Made by a program: the position numbers and the translations under genes. Source: Mycobacterium sp. 1554424.7 (GTDB lineage Bacteria; Actinomycetota; Actinomycetes; Mycobacteriales; Mycobacteriaceae). Taken from it: a stretch of DNA of 64,000 nucleotides. The stretch spans positions 243,647-307,646 of the forward strand of contig NZ_LZSE01000105.1 in NCBI RefSeq assembly GCF_001665295.1. Reading direction: 5' to 3'. This document shows, in pieces, positions 51,873 through 59,808 of this stretch. The notes under the pieces were generated by a model. It saw only the letters and a list, made by a program, of their open reading frames with translations. It did no database searches and was not told the DNA's origin. How positions within the stretch are numbered: position 1 is the stretch's first letter; the number at the start of each line of letters is the position of its first letter.

Positions 51873-51906
51873 CTCCGGGCGTTTCCGTCGCGCAAGGATT
51901 GCCGAA

Positions 51907-52083
51907 TCAACCCGCGCGCCGTCCGCCGGCGGAGGCCCGGTTGATCCCGACGAACTTGGTTATCCGCAGGAACAGCCGGCCAAGGGGACTCCCCGCGCGT
52001 TGCGAGTCCTTGATCCGGCCGAGCGTTTGCTCGCCCTCGGCGGCGTAGTCGTTGACCGTTTCGTCGCCTTCTTCAGCGCGCAT
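51907..52083 (-). CDS. Small basic protein (58 aa), unknown
   Basis: The frame runs MRAEEGDETVNDYAAEGEQT, then LGRIKDSQRAGSPLGRLFLR and ITKFVGINRASAGG. It is 58 codons. Its start overlaps the end of the 79-codon gene at 52073 by 11 bp, implying coupled translation. The N-terminal half is acidic and the second half basic with a short amphipathic helix. No family is recognised. Confidence 0.55.
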   Translation of the reverse strand: MRAEEGDETVNDYAAEGEQTLGRIKDSQRAGSPLGRLFLRITKFVGINRASAGGRRAG

Positions 52084-52312
52084 GCCTCATCTCCGTCTCT
52101 GCTCGGGTCTGTCGTGCCGGCGTCTGACGCTCCGGCGGGTCCTGCGGCGTCAGGCGCTCCGGCGGGTCCGTCGGGGTGAGCCGTTCGGGTGGTTCCGCCG
52201 GCGTCAGCCGCTCGGGCGTCTCTCCCGGGGTGCCGGGCGCCGTGTCGATCATCGTCAATGCGTACCCGCCGGGCACGCGCATCAAAACGAACGGCACCAA
52301 GGACCGGCTCAC
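52073..52312 (-). CDS. Short repeat protein with PPERLTP repeats
   Basis: This 79-codon frame starts at GTG 52312, with no strong ribosome site recognised. It opens SRSLVPFVLMRVPGGYALTM and then carries three or four copies of the PPERLTP heptad-like repeat before a basic end TRAETEMRHAR. The hydrophobic start may be an anchor. It overlaps the next gene by 11 bp. The frame continues open to 52435 through the tandem repeat, which is not coding. Function unknown. Confidence 0.55.
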   Translation of the reverse strand: MSRSLVPFVLMRVPGGYALTMIDTAPGTPGETPERLTPAEPPERLTPTDPPERLTPQDPPERQTPARQTRAETEMRHAR

Positions 52313-52327
52313 GCGTTGAGCGGGTAT

Positions 52328-52415
52328 TGAGGGCTTTGGGTGTGTCATGAGGGCTTTGGGTGTGTAGTGAGGGCTTTGGGTGTGTAGTGAGGGCTTTGGG
52401 TGTGTAGTGAGGGCT
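52328..52415. repeat. 20-bp tandem repeat, about 4.4 copies
   Basis: The unit TGAGGGCTTTGGGTGTGTAG repeats at 52328, 52348, 52368 and 52388, with a CA-ending first copy and a partial copy at 52408. The partial copy TGAGGGC is matched by an inverted GCCCTCA at 52434-52440. It lies upstream of the 52312 start on the minus strand. Confidence 0.85.
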
Positions 52416-52492
52416 CGAAATCCCCCGAAAAACACGCCCTCAGCTCACACCGAAAGCCGTCCGCTCACACTCGACGCGCCGCGAAAAATGGC

Positions 52493-53239
52493 TTAGCCGA
52501 GCGTTTCCAAGAAGCTCGTCAGAGCCGCTGCGCCGCGCGCCGGATCCTGCACCATCCACCAGTGGCCGAGCCCCTCGAGCACCTCGGTGCGGGCTCCCGC
52601 CCGGTCGGCGGCCCGGCGGCGGTTGTCGGTGACGCCGATGAACGGGTCGTCGGTGGCCAGCAGCGAAAGGCCCGGCCGGGCCGCGGCCTTCTCCAGCTCG
52701 CGGCCGGCCTCGGCCATCGCGGGCTGGCGCGCCGAGCGGTACAGCGCCAGGATGGCCCGGCCCATCTCCGGCCCCTGCTCCGGGGCGATCGACGTGGCGA
52801 CGTCCAGGGGGATGCCCAGCGCGGCCATCCGTTGCGCGCGGTCCTCGACCGTGCCGCCGAGCAGCGCTTCCACCAGCTCTTCACCCTCGCCCGGCGTCTG
52901 CCACGTCTGCGCGAAGTCGTGCCACACGTAGTCGGGGTCGAACAGCCCGACGACGTCGCTGACCCAACTGCGCACGAGTTCTGGCCGGTGCATCACCGCG
53001 TTCATCACGTGGCCGCCGCCCCAGTCGTGCCCCACGAGGTCGATCGGAGGCTCGATGCGCTCCAGCTCGGCTTCGAGCCAGTCGCGGTAGGCCAGGTAGG
53101 TGGCCGGGAAATCGTCGGGCAGCGGCGCGCCGAACCCCGGTGGCGACAGCAGCACCACATCCTCGCGCCCGACGGCCTCCACCAGCGGGCCCCAGATCGC
53201 GGCCGTCTCGGGATTGCCATGCACCAGAACCACAGTCAT
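52493..53239 (-). CDS. Alpha/beta hydrolase, haloalkane dehalogenase-like
   Basis: This 248-residue protein starts at ATG 53239 (MTVVLVHGNPETAAIW); a longer frame to 53335 lacks the family N-terminus. It shows VHGNPE, the nucleophile elbow DLVGHDWGGGHV (Asp nucleophile typical of dehalogenase/epoxide hydrolase relatives), and a C-terminal His in LEGLGHWWMVQDP. Candidate substrates are small halogenated or epoxide compounds, not certain. It is divergent from the 53312 gene. Confidence 0.85.
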   Translation of the reverse strand: MTVVLVHGNPETAAIWGPLVEAVGREDVVLLSPPGFGAPLPDDFPATYLAYRDWLEAELERIEPPIDLVGHDWGGGHVMNAVMHRPELVRSWVSDVVGLFDPDYVWHDFAQTWQTPGEGEELVEALLGGTVEDRAQRMAALGIPLDVATSIAPEQGPEMGRAILALYRSARQPAMAEAGRELEKAAARPGLSLLATDDPFIGVTDNRRRAADRAGARTEVLEGLGHWWMVQDPARGAAALTSFLETLG

Positions 53240-53311
53240 GGGCAACATCGTGGCACGACACGACCGCCCGGCGGGAGGGCCGGCCGCCGGGCAGACGCTT
53301 ACACTCCTTGG

Positions 53312-53581
53312 ATGCATCCTGTGCCGACGAGGCACGCAGTGACCAGGGTCCCGCTCACGGTCGGGCTACTTGTCGCGCTGGTGGTCGCCGTCCTCGCGAT
53401 ACCGGTCAAGCAGAGGTGCGGTGCCCCGGGCCTCTTTTGCGCGACGGCCGTGGATGCGCAGGGCAATGTTCACTACTACTACGAGGTCGAACCGCTCGGC
53501 GTATACCTCACCGAAATCGCGGTGGGCTCAAATATTCGCCTTTACTACAGCAAGGGCGAAGACCTGGTTAAGGCACGCTAG
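53312..53581 (+). CDS. Small exported protein (89 aa)
   Basis: The frame from ATG 53312 has an N-terminal membrane/signal segment VPLTVGLLVALVVAVLAIPV and a body CGAPGLFCATAVDAQGNVHYYY with two cysteines and aromatic clusters. A GTG at 53341 is an alternative start. It lies 9 bp before the next small secreted gene. No family is recognised, and both could be conserved in CpsA neighbourhoods. Confidence 0.65.
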   Translation: MHPVPTRHAVTRVPLTVGLLVALVVAVLAIPVKQRCGAPGLFCATAVDAQGNVHYYYEVEPLGVYLTEIAVGSNIRLYYSKGEDLVKAR

Positions 53582-53590
53582 GAGGGCAAC

Positions 53591-53971
53591 ATGCGGGGAA
53601 CCGGCACCGCGGCAACGGGATTGCTCGTGGCGGCGCTGTTGACGTCGAGCCCGGCCGCCGGCGCCGTGACGCCCGTCGGTGAGCATCAAAGCTGGTGCGG
53701 CACAACCGGTTTCTGCGCTGCCGAGCCGGCCCCCGAGGGTGGTGATCAAGTTACGGCCGAACAGAAGATCAAGGACGGCTACATTCAGAAGCAAATCAAT
53801 TGCACGCCAAGCCTGCCGCCCAATCCCCAGTCGATCACCTGGGATCCGCCCGGCTTCGCGCCGAACGTCGGCGGATCCGGTGTCATCCGGGACGCCAATC
53901 CGCAACTGGGTGGCCAATACCGTGCCGACTATGTGAACGGCAGGTGGCACATAGAATACCCGTACTGCTGA
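53591..53971 (+). CDS. Small secreted protein (126 aa)
   Basis: The preprotein has a signal (MRGTGTAATGLLVAALLTSS, ending near AAGA-VT). Mature cysteines are in HQSWCGTTGFCAAEP, INCTPSL and YPYC at the end. AGGAGGGCAAC precedes the ATG. It follows the 53312 gene by 9 bp. Pro-rich central region; function unknown. H37Rv has small secreted genes just before cpsA (Rv3482c-Rv3483c), so homology is possible but unproven. Confidence 0.7.
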   Translation: MRGTGTAATGLLVAALLTSSPAAGAVTPVGEHQSWCGTTGFCAAEPAPEGGDQVTAEQKIKDGYIQKQINCTPSLPPNPQSITWDPPGFAPNVGGSGVIRDANPQLGGQYRADYVNGRWHIEYPYC

Positions 53972-54257
53972 ATCCGCTGGCAGCCGGCATCTGATGCCAG
54001 AGGGATAACAGGTCGGGATCGATCTCGGCACGATGCCGGTGGACAAACTCGGGCTTGGTGGCCAAAGGCGCTGGTAAGAGCGCGATTGACGACATGAAAC
54101 GCGGGTATTCCCGGCGCGTGAGCCTGGTTACACCGGCCCGCTTGATTAGAGGGTTCTCAGCAAGCTACCGCATACTTGACGGCATGCTGCAAGCGACATC
54201 ACCGCAAACCACTATTGCGGTGGCGGGTGGTGCGCTGGTAACAGAACGAGGCTGTTG

Positions 54258-55817
54258 ATGGCACCGTCTGGCGGCGCACATCGTCGCCGTCGCGCCGGTC
54301 GGCAACCGTCGCGCCTTCGCAAGGGGCTCACGCGGAGCTTGATGACGCTTGTGTCGGTGGGGGCCGTGCTCATGACCGGCACGGGATACTACGTGGCCCA
54401 CGGCGCGCTGGGCGGCATCACCGTCTCGGACGCGCTGTCGCCGGAGGACCCGCGATCCAGCGGCGACAACATGAACATTTTGCTCATCGGGCTGGACTCG
54501 CGCAAAGACCAGGACGGCAACGACCTGCCCTGGTCGATCCTAAAGCATTTGCACGCAGGCGATTCCGACAACGGCGGCTACAACACCAACACCCTGATAC
54601 TCATCCACGTCGGCGCCGACAACAAAGTCGTCGCGTTTTCCATCCCGCGCGACGACTGGGTGCCGTTCAACGGCGTCCCGGGGTACAACCACATCAAAAT
54701 CAAAGAGGCATACGGGCTTACGAAGCAATACGTCGCGAACAAGCTCGCCAACCAGGGCAACATCACCCAGAAGGAACTCGAAACGCGGGGCCGCGAAGCG
54801 GGCCGGGCGGCGACGCTGCGCGCGGTGCGCAGCCTGACCGGCGTTCCGATCGACTACTTCGCCGAGGTCAATCTGGCGGGCTTCTACGACTTGGCCCAAA
54901 CCCTGGGCGGCGTGGAGGTGTGCCTGAATCACGCTGTCGAGGACTCGTATTCGGGTGCGGACTTCCCGGCGGGCCGGCAGCGACTGGACGCGTCGCAGGC
55001 CCTGTCATTCGTCCGGCAGCGCCACGGCCTGGAGAACGGGGACCTGGACCGCACGCATCGGCAGCAGGCGTTCATTTCGTCGGTCATGCAGGAGCTGCAG
55101 GCGTCGGGGACCTTCACCGACATCGACAAGCTCAAGAGCCTGATGGCGGTGGCGCGCAAAGACGTTGTCCTGTCGGCGGGTTGGGATGAGGACCTGATCC
55201 AGCGGCTGGGTTCGCTGGCCTCCGGCGGCAACGTCGAATTCCGCACGCTGCCCGTGGTGCGCTACGAAAACATCGACGGCCAGGACGTCAACATCATCGA
55301 CCAGGCGGCGATCAAGGCCGAGGTGGCCGAGGCGATCGGGGCACCGCCGCCGACGACCACGCCCGCCACCACCGCCGCGAAACCCAGCCCGTCCACCGTC
55401 GTCGACGTCATCAACGCGGGCGCCATGAGCGGGATGGCCAGCGAGGTGTCCCGCGCGCTGAAGAAGCGTGGCTACACCGCGGGCCAAGTGCGCGACCGGA
55501 ATTCGGGTGAGCCAACCGCCACCACCGTCGAGTACGGGCCCGGCGCGGAAACCGACGCGCGCAACGTGGCGACCCTGCTGGGACTCGACGCGCCCAAGCA
55601 ACCGGACCCCAACCTCCAGCCCGGGCACATCCGGGTGACCGTCGACACCAACTTCTCGATGCCGGCGCAGGACGAGACCGCGATGGACGACACGACGACC
55701 ACGACGACGACGACCAGCAAGTCCAACACGTACTACTACAACGGCACCACCACCACGTATCCGACGCCCGATCAAGGGAAACCGATCGACGGCGGCGGCG
55801 TGCCGTGCGTTAATTAG
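54258..55817 (+). CDS. cpsA: LytR-CpsA-Psr (LCP) family protein CpsA
   Basis: This 519-residue protein starts at ATG 54258; the TTG just before is ignored. It has an N-terminal signal anchor (MTLVSVGAVLMTGTGYYV), the LCP domain (LLIGLDSR; SIPRDDWVPFNGVPG; KIKEAYG; RQRHGLENGDLDRTHRQQAF) and a C-terminal LytR_C domain (VDVINAGAMSGMASEVSRAL) with a Thr-rich tail. LCP proteins attach arabinogalactan to peptidoglycan. The following SDR, and the Rv3489-otsA pair further right, match H37Rv Rv3484 and neighbours. Confidence 0.9.
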   Translation: MAPSGGAHRRRRAGRQPSRLRKGLTRSLMTLVSVGAVLMTGTGYYVAHGALGGITVSDALSPEDPRSSGDNMNILLIGLDSRKDQDGNDLPWSILKHLHAGDSDNGGYNTNTLILIHVGADNKVVAFSIPRDDWVPFNGVPGYNHIKIKEAYGLTKQYVANKLANQGNITQKELETRGREAGRAATLRAVRSLTGVPIDYFAEVNLAGFYDLAQTLGGVEVCLNHAVEDSYSGADFPAGRQRLDASQALSFVRQRHGLENGDLDRTHRQQAFISSVMQELQASGTFTDIDKLKSLMAVARKDVVLSAGWDEDLIQRLGSLASGGNVEFRTLPVVRYENIDGQDVNIIDQAAIKAEVAEAIGAPPPTTTPATTAAKPSPSTVVDVINAGAMSGMASEVSRALKKRGYTAGQVRDRNSGEPTATTVEYGPGAETDARNVATLLGLDAPKQPDPNLQPGHIRVTVDTNFSMPAQDETAMDDTTTTTTTTSKSNTYYYNGTTTTYPTPDQGKPIDGGGVPCVN

Positions 55818-55843
55818 CGCGGCGATCGCCGCCATCGGGCGGG

Positions 55844-56635
55844 CTACGCGTGGGTTCCGCCGTCGATGCGGATCTCGGTGCCGGTGATCCAGGCGCCGTC
55901 GTCGGACACCAGCATGGCGATGACGCCGGCGATCGCGCTGGGCTCGGCCATCCCGGCGCCGCTGGATTCGACGGTGGTCGGCAGGATCGGCATGAGCCGC
56001 GGAAACAGCGACCAGTCGGCGTCTTGGGGAATGTATCCGCCCGTGGCGTCGGTGATTCCGGACTTGATGCTGCCGGGCGCCACGCAGGCCGCCCGCAGGC
56101 CCTGCTTGGCGTATTCGAGCGCCAGGGAATGGGTGAAGGCCTGGATCCCGCCCTTGCTGGCCGCGTAGGCCGCCATGTAGGGGTGGGCGAACGAGGCCGA
56201 CGTGGAGCTGAAGTTCACGATCGCGCTGCGCGAGTTGGCGAGTAGCGCCGAAAGCGCCTCGCGCACCACCAGAAACGTTCCGGTCAGGTTGATCCCGACG
56301 ATCCGGTTCCACAGTTCGAGGCTGGTCTCGTGGGTGTGCGCGGCGCGCAGGATGCCGGCCGCGTTGACGAGCGAATCGAGGCCGCCGAGGGCGTGCACGG
56401 CGAGGCGGACGCCGTCGGTCACCGAGCCCTCGTCGCCGACGTCCATCGGCACGGTGGTGAGGCGGTCGGCGTTTCCGGCCTCCTCGGCGCGGGCCCCGGT
56501 GGCGGCCAGGCCGTCTTCCGCGACGTCGGCGGCCACCACGGCGGCGCCCTCGTCGAGCAATCGCAGTGCGGTGGCCTGGCCGATGCCGGACGCGGCTCCG
56601 GTCACCAGGATCCTCTTGCCCTCGAGTCGCTTCAT
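55844..56635 (-). CDS. Short-chain dehydrogenase/reductase (Rv3485c-like)
   Basis: This 263-residue SDR has the TGxxxGxG loop (VTGAASGIGQATAL), NAAG (LVNAAGILRA), and the catalytic Ser/Tyr/Lys (VNFSSTSASFAHPYMAAYAASKGG). It should use NAD(P)H on a hydroxy/keto substrate. ATG 56635. It converges with cpsA, 26 bp apart, as Rv3485c follows cpsA (Rv3484) in H37Rv. The spacer holds the palindrome GCGGCGATCGCCGC. Confidence 0.9.
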   Translation of the reverse strand: MKRLEGKRILVTGAASGIGQATALRLLDEGAAVVAADVAEDGLAATGARAEEAGNADRLTTVPMDVGDEGSVTDGVRLAVHALGGLDSLVNAAGILRAAHTHETSLELWNRIVGINLTGTFLVVREALSALLANSRSAIVNFSSTSASFAHPYMAAYAASKGGIQAFTHSLALEYAKQGLRAACVAPGSIKSGITDATGGYIPQDADWSLFPRLMPILPTTVESSGAGMAEPSAIAGVIAMLVSDDGAWITGTEIRIDGGTHA

Positions 56636-56681
56636 CTGTTGCTCCCGTCACCTGGCCCGCCCTATAGGGCAGGGTAGATGC

Positions 56682-57575
56682 ATGGACATCGGATTCATCG
56701 GGCTGGGCAACATGGGCCAGGGCATGGCGGCGAACCTGATCACGGCGGGCCACCGCGTCGCCGTGTACAACCGCTCCCCCGACAAGGCGGAAGCCCTCGT
56801 GCGGCAGGGCGCGACCGCGGCGCGCAGCGTCGCCGAAGCGAGCCGGGCCGAGGTGGTGTTCACCATGCTGTCCGACGACCGGGCCGTCGAGACCGTCGCA
56901 TTCGGCGAGGGCGGCATCGTCGCGTCGCTGGCACCGGGCGCCACGCACGTGTCGTCGAGCACGATCAGCGTCGCGCTGTCGGAGCGACTGGCGAGCGCGC
57001 ACGCCGCGGCCGGTCAGCGGTACGCCGCCGCGCCGGTATTCGGCAGGCCCGACGCCGCCTCCGCCGCAAAGCTTTTCGTCGTCGCGGCGGGCACGCCGGA
57101 AGTGTTGGAGCCGTTGTCGTCGCTGTTCGACGCGATCGGGCAGCGGACCTTTGTCGTGTCCGAGCAGCCGCACACCGCGAACCTGGTGAAGCTGAGCGGC
57201 AACTTCCTGCTCGCGTCGGTCATCGAGAGCCTCAGCGAGGCCGTCGCGCTGGTCGACAAGGCCGGCGTCGACCGTCAGCAGTACGTCGACATCCTCACCT
57301 CGACGCTGTTCGCCGCGCCGGCCTACCAGACCTACGGCGGGCTGATCGCGCGGCGGGAATTCGAGCCGGCCGGGTTCGCGGCTCGGCTCGGCCTCAAGGA
57401 CGTCCGGCTGGTGCTGGCCGCCGGCGAGGAACTCGAAGTGCCGCTGCCCGTCGCCAGCCTGCTGCGCGACCGCTTCCTGACCCTGGTCGCGACCGGCGGT
57501 GGGCATCTGGACTGGTCGGCGCTCGCCACGCTGGCCGCCCGCGACGGGGGTTTGGCGTCAGACGACCCCGCGTAG
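56682..57575 (+). CDS. NAD(P)-dependent 3-hydroxyisobutyrate dehydrogenase-family enzyme
   Basis: This 297-residue enzyme has IGFIGLGNMGQGMAANLITA, a substrate-loop VSSSTISVALSERLA, and the catalytic Lys in ANLVKLSGNFLLAS. It uses ATG 56682. It is divergent from the SDR at 55844. Its 3' end overlaps the SDR at 57558 by 18 bp on the other strand. It may serve beta-hydroxyacid or branched-chain catabolism. Confidence 0.9.
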   Translation: MDIGFIGLGNMGQGMAANLITAGHRVAVYNRSPDKAEALVRQGATAARSVAEASRAEVVFTMLSDDRAVETVAFGEGGIVASLAPGATHVSSSTISVALSERLASAHAAAGQRYAAAPVFGRPDAASAAKLFVVAAGTPEVLEPLSSLFDAIGQRTFVVSEQPHTANLVKLSGNFLLASVIESLSEAVALVDKAGVDRQQYVDILTSTLFAAPAYQTYGGLIARREFEPAGFAARLGLKDVRLVLAAGEELEVPLPVASLLRDRFLTLVATGGGHLDWSALATLAARDGGLASDDPA

Positions 57576-58388
57576 CCCGTCGGCGCCGAAGGCGGGTTCC
57601 AGCATCGCGGAGAAGTCGGGGCCGCGGCGCAAGATATGGCCGCCGTCGACGTTGATGCACTGCCCGGTGATCCAGCTGGCCGCGTCGGACAGCAAGAACA
57701 TCGCAAGGTTGGCGACGTCCTCGACCTCACCCACCCGGGGCAGCGGCGTGCACTGCCGGTAGTCCGCGCTCAGTTCCGGCGATTCCGTAATGGGCACAAC
57801 CAGATCCGTGCGGATCAGGCCGGGGCGGATGCTGTTGACCCGCACCCACGACGGGCCGAGCTCGTCGGCGGCCAGCTGCATCATGTGATCGACGGCCGAC
57901 TTGGTGACGCCGTAGGCGCCGAACCACCGATGGGTGTTGCTGGCCGCGATCGACGAGATCCCGACGAACGAACCGCCGCCGCCGCGCACCAATTCGCGCG
58001 CGGCGTGCTTGAGCACGTACATGGTGCCGTTGACGTTGAGGTCGACCGTGCGACGCCAGGCCTCCGAGTCGATCTGGGTGATGGGGCCGATGGTCTCCGA
58101 CCCGCCCGCGCAATGCACCGCGCCGTGCAGCCGCCCGTGCCACGCCGTCGCGGCGTCCACCGCGCGGGCCGCCTCCTCTTCGTTGGTGATGTCGGCCGGC
58201 TCGTAGCGGATGGCGCCGCTCGCCTTGAGCACCTCGATTTCTTCGACCGCAGCCGCCAGCCGGTCGGGATTGCGACCAACGATCATCACCGACGCGCCGG
58301 CCGCGACCAGCCCGGCGGCGACCCCCTTGCCGATGCCGCTGCCACCGCCGGTGACCAGGTACGTCCGGTTGTCGAAAGAAAGCTGCAC
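57558..58388 (-). CDS. Short-chain dehydrogenase/reductase with KstR-type box upstream
   Basis: This 276-residue SDR starts at GTG 58388. Motifs are VTGGGSGIGKGVAAGL, HCAGGSE (variant NAG), and catalytic GISSIAASNTHRWFGAYGVTKSA, with C-terminal WITGQCINVDGGHIL. A TnnAACnnGTTnnA element (58411-58424) lies 23 bp upstream. This suggests membership of the cholesterol/lipid (KstR) regulon and a role in sterol or fatty acyl side-chain oxidation. It is separated from the crotonase gene by 73 bp. Confidence 0.9.
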   Translation of the reverse strand: MQLSFDNRTYLVTGGGSGIGKGVAAGLVAAGASVMIVGRNPDRLAAAVEEIEVLKASGAIRYEPADITNEEEAARAVDAATAWHGRLHGAVHCAGGSETIGPITQIDSEAWRRTVDLNVNGTMYVLKHAARELVRGGGGSFVGISSIAASNTHRWFGAYGVTKSAVDHMMQLAADELGPSWVRVNSIRPGLIRTDLVVPITESPELSADYRQCTPLPRVGEVEDVANLAMFLLSDAASWITGQCINVDGGHILRRGPDFSAMLEPAFGADGLRGVV

Positions 58389-58410
58389 GCCGCGCCCCTT
58401 ACGCCGAGAC

Positions 58411-58424
58411 TGAAACGGGTTCTA
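58411..58424 (-). promoter_or_regulatory. Candidate KstR operator
   Basis: TGAAACGGGTTCTA fits the published KstR consensus TnnAACnnGTTnnA at every fixed position. It sits just upstream of the SDR start at 58388. Confidence 0.55.
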
Positions 58425-58461
58425 GCATAGGCGAGCGGTCACAGCCGCCACACGGGTCACG

Positions 58462-59391
58462 CTATGGCGTATCGCGGCGGGCGATCTGCGTGGGCTTGGC
58501 GTCGCGCCAGTCCTCGACGTCGGGCGGCAGGCCGACCGCGTACCTGTTCTCGTTGTGCGCGGCCCAGTGCGCGTGGCCCAGCTCGTGAATGTGGAACGCG
58601 TGCCGCAGCGCCTCGGTGAATCCCATCGCGTCGGAGGCGGCGTTGACCGAGTCCTTGACGAGCAGCGCCGCCATCGTGGGCCGCTCGGCGATGCGCCGGG
58701 CGAATTCCAGCGTCTTATCCGCCAGCTCGTCGGCCGGGAACACCTTGGACACCATGCCCAACCGGTAGGCCTCGTCGGCGTCCAGCGCGTCGCCGGTCAA
58801 CAGCAGCTCCTTGGCCTTGCGCGGCCCGAATTCCCAAGGGTGGGCGTAGTATTCGACGCCCGGCATCCCCAGACGCACGGCGACGACGTCGCTGAACTTC
58901 GCGTTGTCGGCCGCCACGATCAGGTCGCAGGCCCAGATCAGCATCAGGCCGGCCGAGATCGCGTTGCCCTGCACCTGGGCGATCGTGATCTTGCGCAAAT
59001 CGCGCCAGCGGCACGTGTTCTGGAAGAAGTAGTGCCACTCCTGCAGGTAGATCTTCTCGGCGATGGGATCGCGGGTGCCGCCGTTGATGCGGAAGCTCGG
59101 CAGCTGGCTGCGCTCGGCGATCGCCAACTCCGACCCCAGGTCGTGGCCCGCGGAGAAGTTCTTGCCGCGCGCCGCCAGGATCACCACCCGAACGGTGTCG
59201 TCGGCCTCGGCACGCAGGAATGCCTCGTCGAGCTGCACAAGGAGGCCGCGGCTCTGCGCGTTGTGCGCGTCGGGCCGGTTGAGCCAGATCCGGGCGATGC
59301 GGCCGTCGTCGAGGGTTTCATAGGTCACCAGCTCAGGGGCGCCGGCGTCGGCGTTGGTCGCGTCGGTGCCGGCCTGGTCGGAGAGGGTCAT
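58462..59391 (-). CDS. Enoyl-CoA hydratase-family protein
   Basis: This 309-residue crotonase uses ATG 59391 (GGTGGGCGG upstream; GTG 59400 is in frame). Oxyanion-hole motifs are GKNFSAGHDLGSE and AQVQGNAISAGLMLIWACDLIVA, with RLGMPGVEYYAHPWEFGPRKAKELL in the active-site loop. It is ~50 residues longer than typical hydratases, as in EchA13-like mycobacterial proteins. Same direction as the KstR-box SDR, so a shared acyl-CoA pathway is plausible. Confidence 0.88.
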   Translation of the reverse strand: MTLSDQAGTDATNADAGAPELVTYETLDDGRIARIWLNRPDAHNAQSRGLLVQLDEAFLRAEADDTVRVVILAARGKNFSAGHDLGSELAIAERSQLPSFRINGGTRDPIAEKIYLQEWHYFFQNTCRWRDLRKITIAQVQGNAISAGLMLIWACDLIVAADNAKFSDVVAVRLGMPGVEYYAHPWEFGPRKAKELLLTGDALDADEAYRLGMVSKVFPADELADKTLEFARRIAERPTMAALLVKDSVNAASDAMGFTEALRHAFHIHELGHAHWAAHNENRYAVGLPPDVEDWRDAKPTQIARRDTP

Positions 59392-59643
59392 TCCGCCCAC
59401 CTACCTTGTCATCGGACTCGTTACAAGTCGGGGTCGATCCGTAAATCTCGGGCCGACTCATTGCACATTACGGCTACCGCCGAAGACGCTGATCGCTGGG
59501 TGGATCGGGCGGGGGTTCGGCGCCGCCCGTGGCACCGGCGCCAGCGCGACGGGATGCGCCTGACCAGCGACGACAGCCAATGTGCGCCGTTCGCCGGGGA
59601 GAGACGCCTGCGGGCGAATATCGACGTCGCATAGAGTTGTCGT

Positions 59644-59808
59644 ATGCCTACGAAATCTGATCCTGGCGAACTCGGCGATGTGGAGCCCCTGGCCGACAGC
59701 ACCGCGAGCCAGGCCAGGCGGGTGGTCGCCGCGTACGCGAACGACGCCGACGAGTGCCGCGTCTTCCTGTCCATGCTCGGTATCGGACCCGCAAAACACG
59801 ACACCTAA
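59644..59808 (+). CDS. Small Rv3489-like protein upstream of otsA
   Basis: This 54-codon frame reads MPTKSDPGELGDVEPLADST, then ASQARRVVAAYANDADECRV and FLSMLGIGPAKHDT. Its TAA at 59806-59808 directly abuts the otsA ATG. Rv3489 in H37Rv is a very short gene in the same position. The DADECR segment looks helical. It may be translationally coupled to otsA; function unknown. Confidence 0.72.
   Translation: MPTKSDPGELGDVEPLADSTASQARRVVAAYANDADECRVFLSMLGIGPAKHDT

Noticed and set aside
55005-57506. 833-codon minus-strand frame
   Set aside because: Crosses cpsA, SDR and dehydrogenase genes in antisense or shifted frame, with no domain signature.
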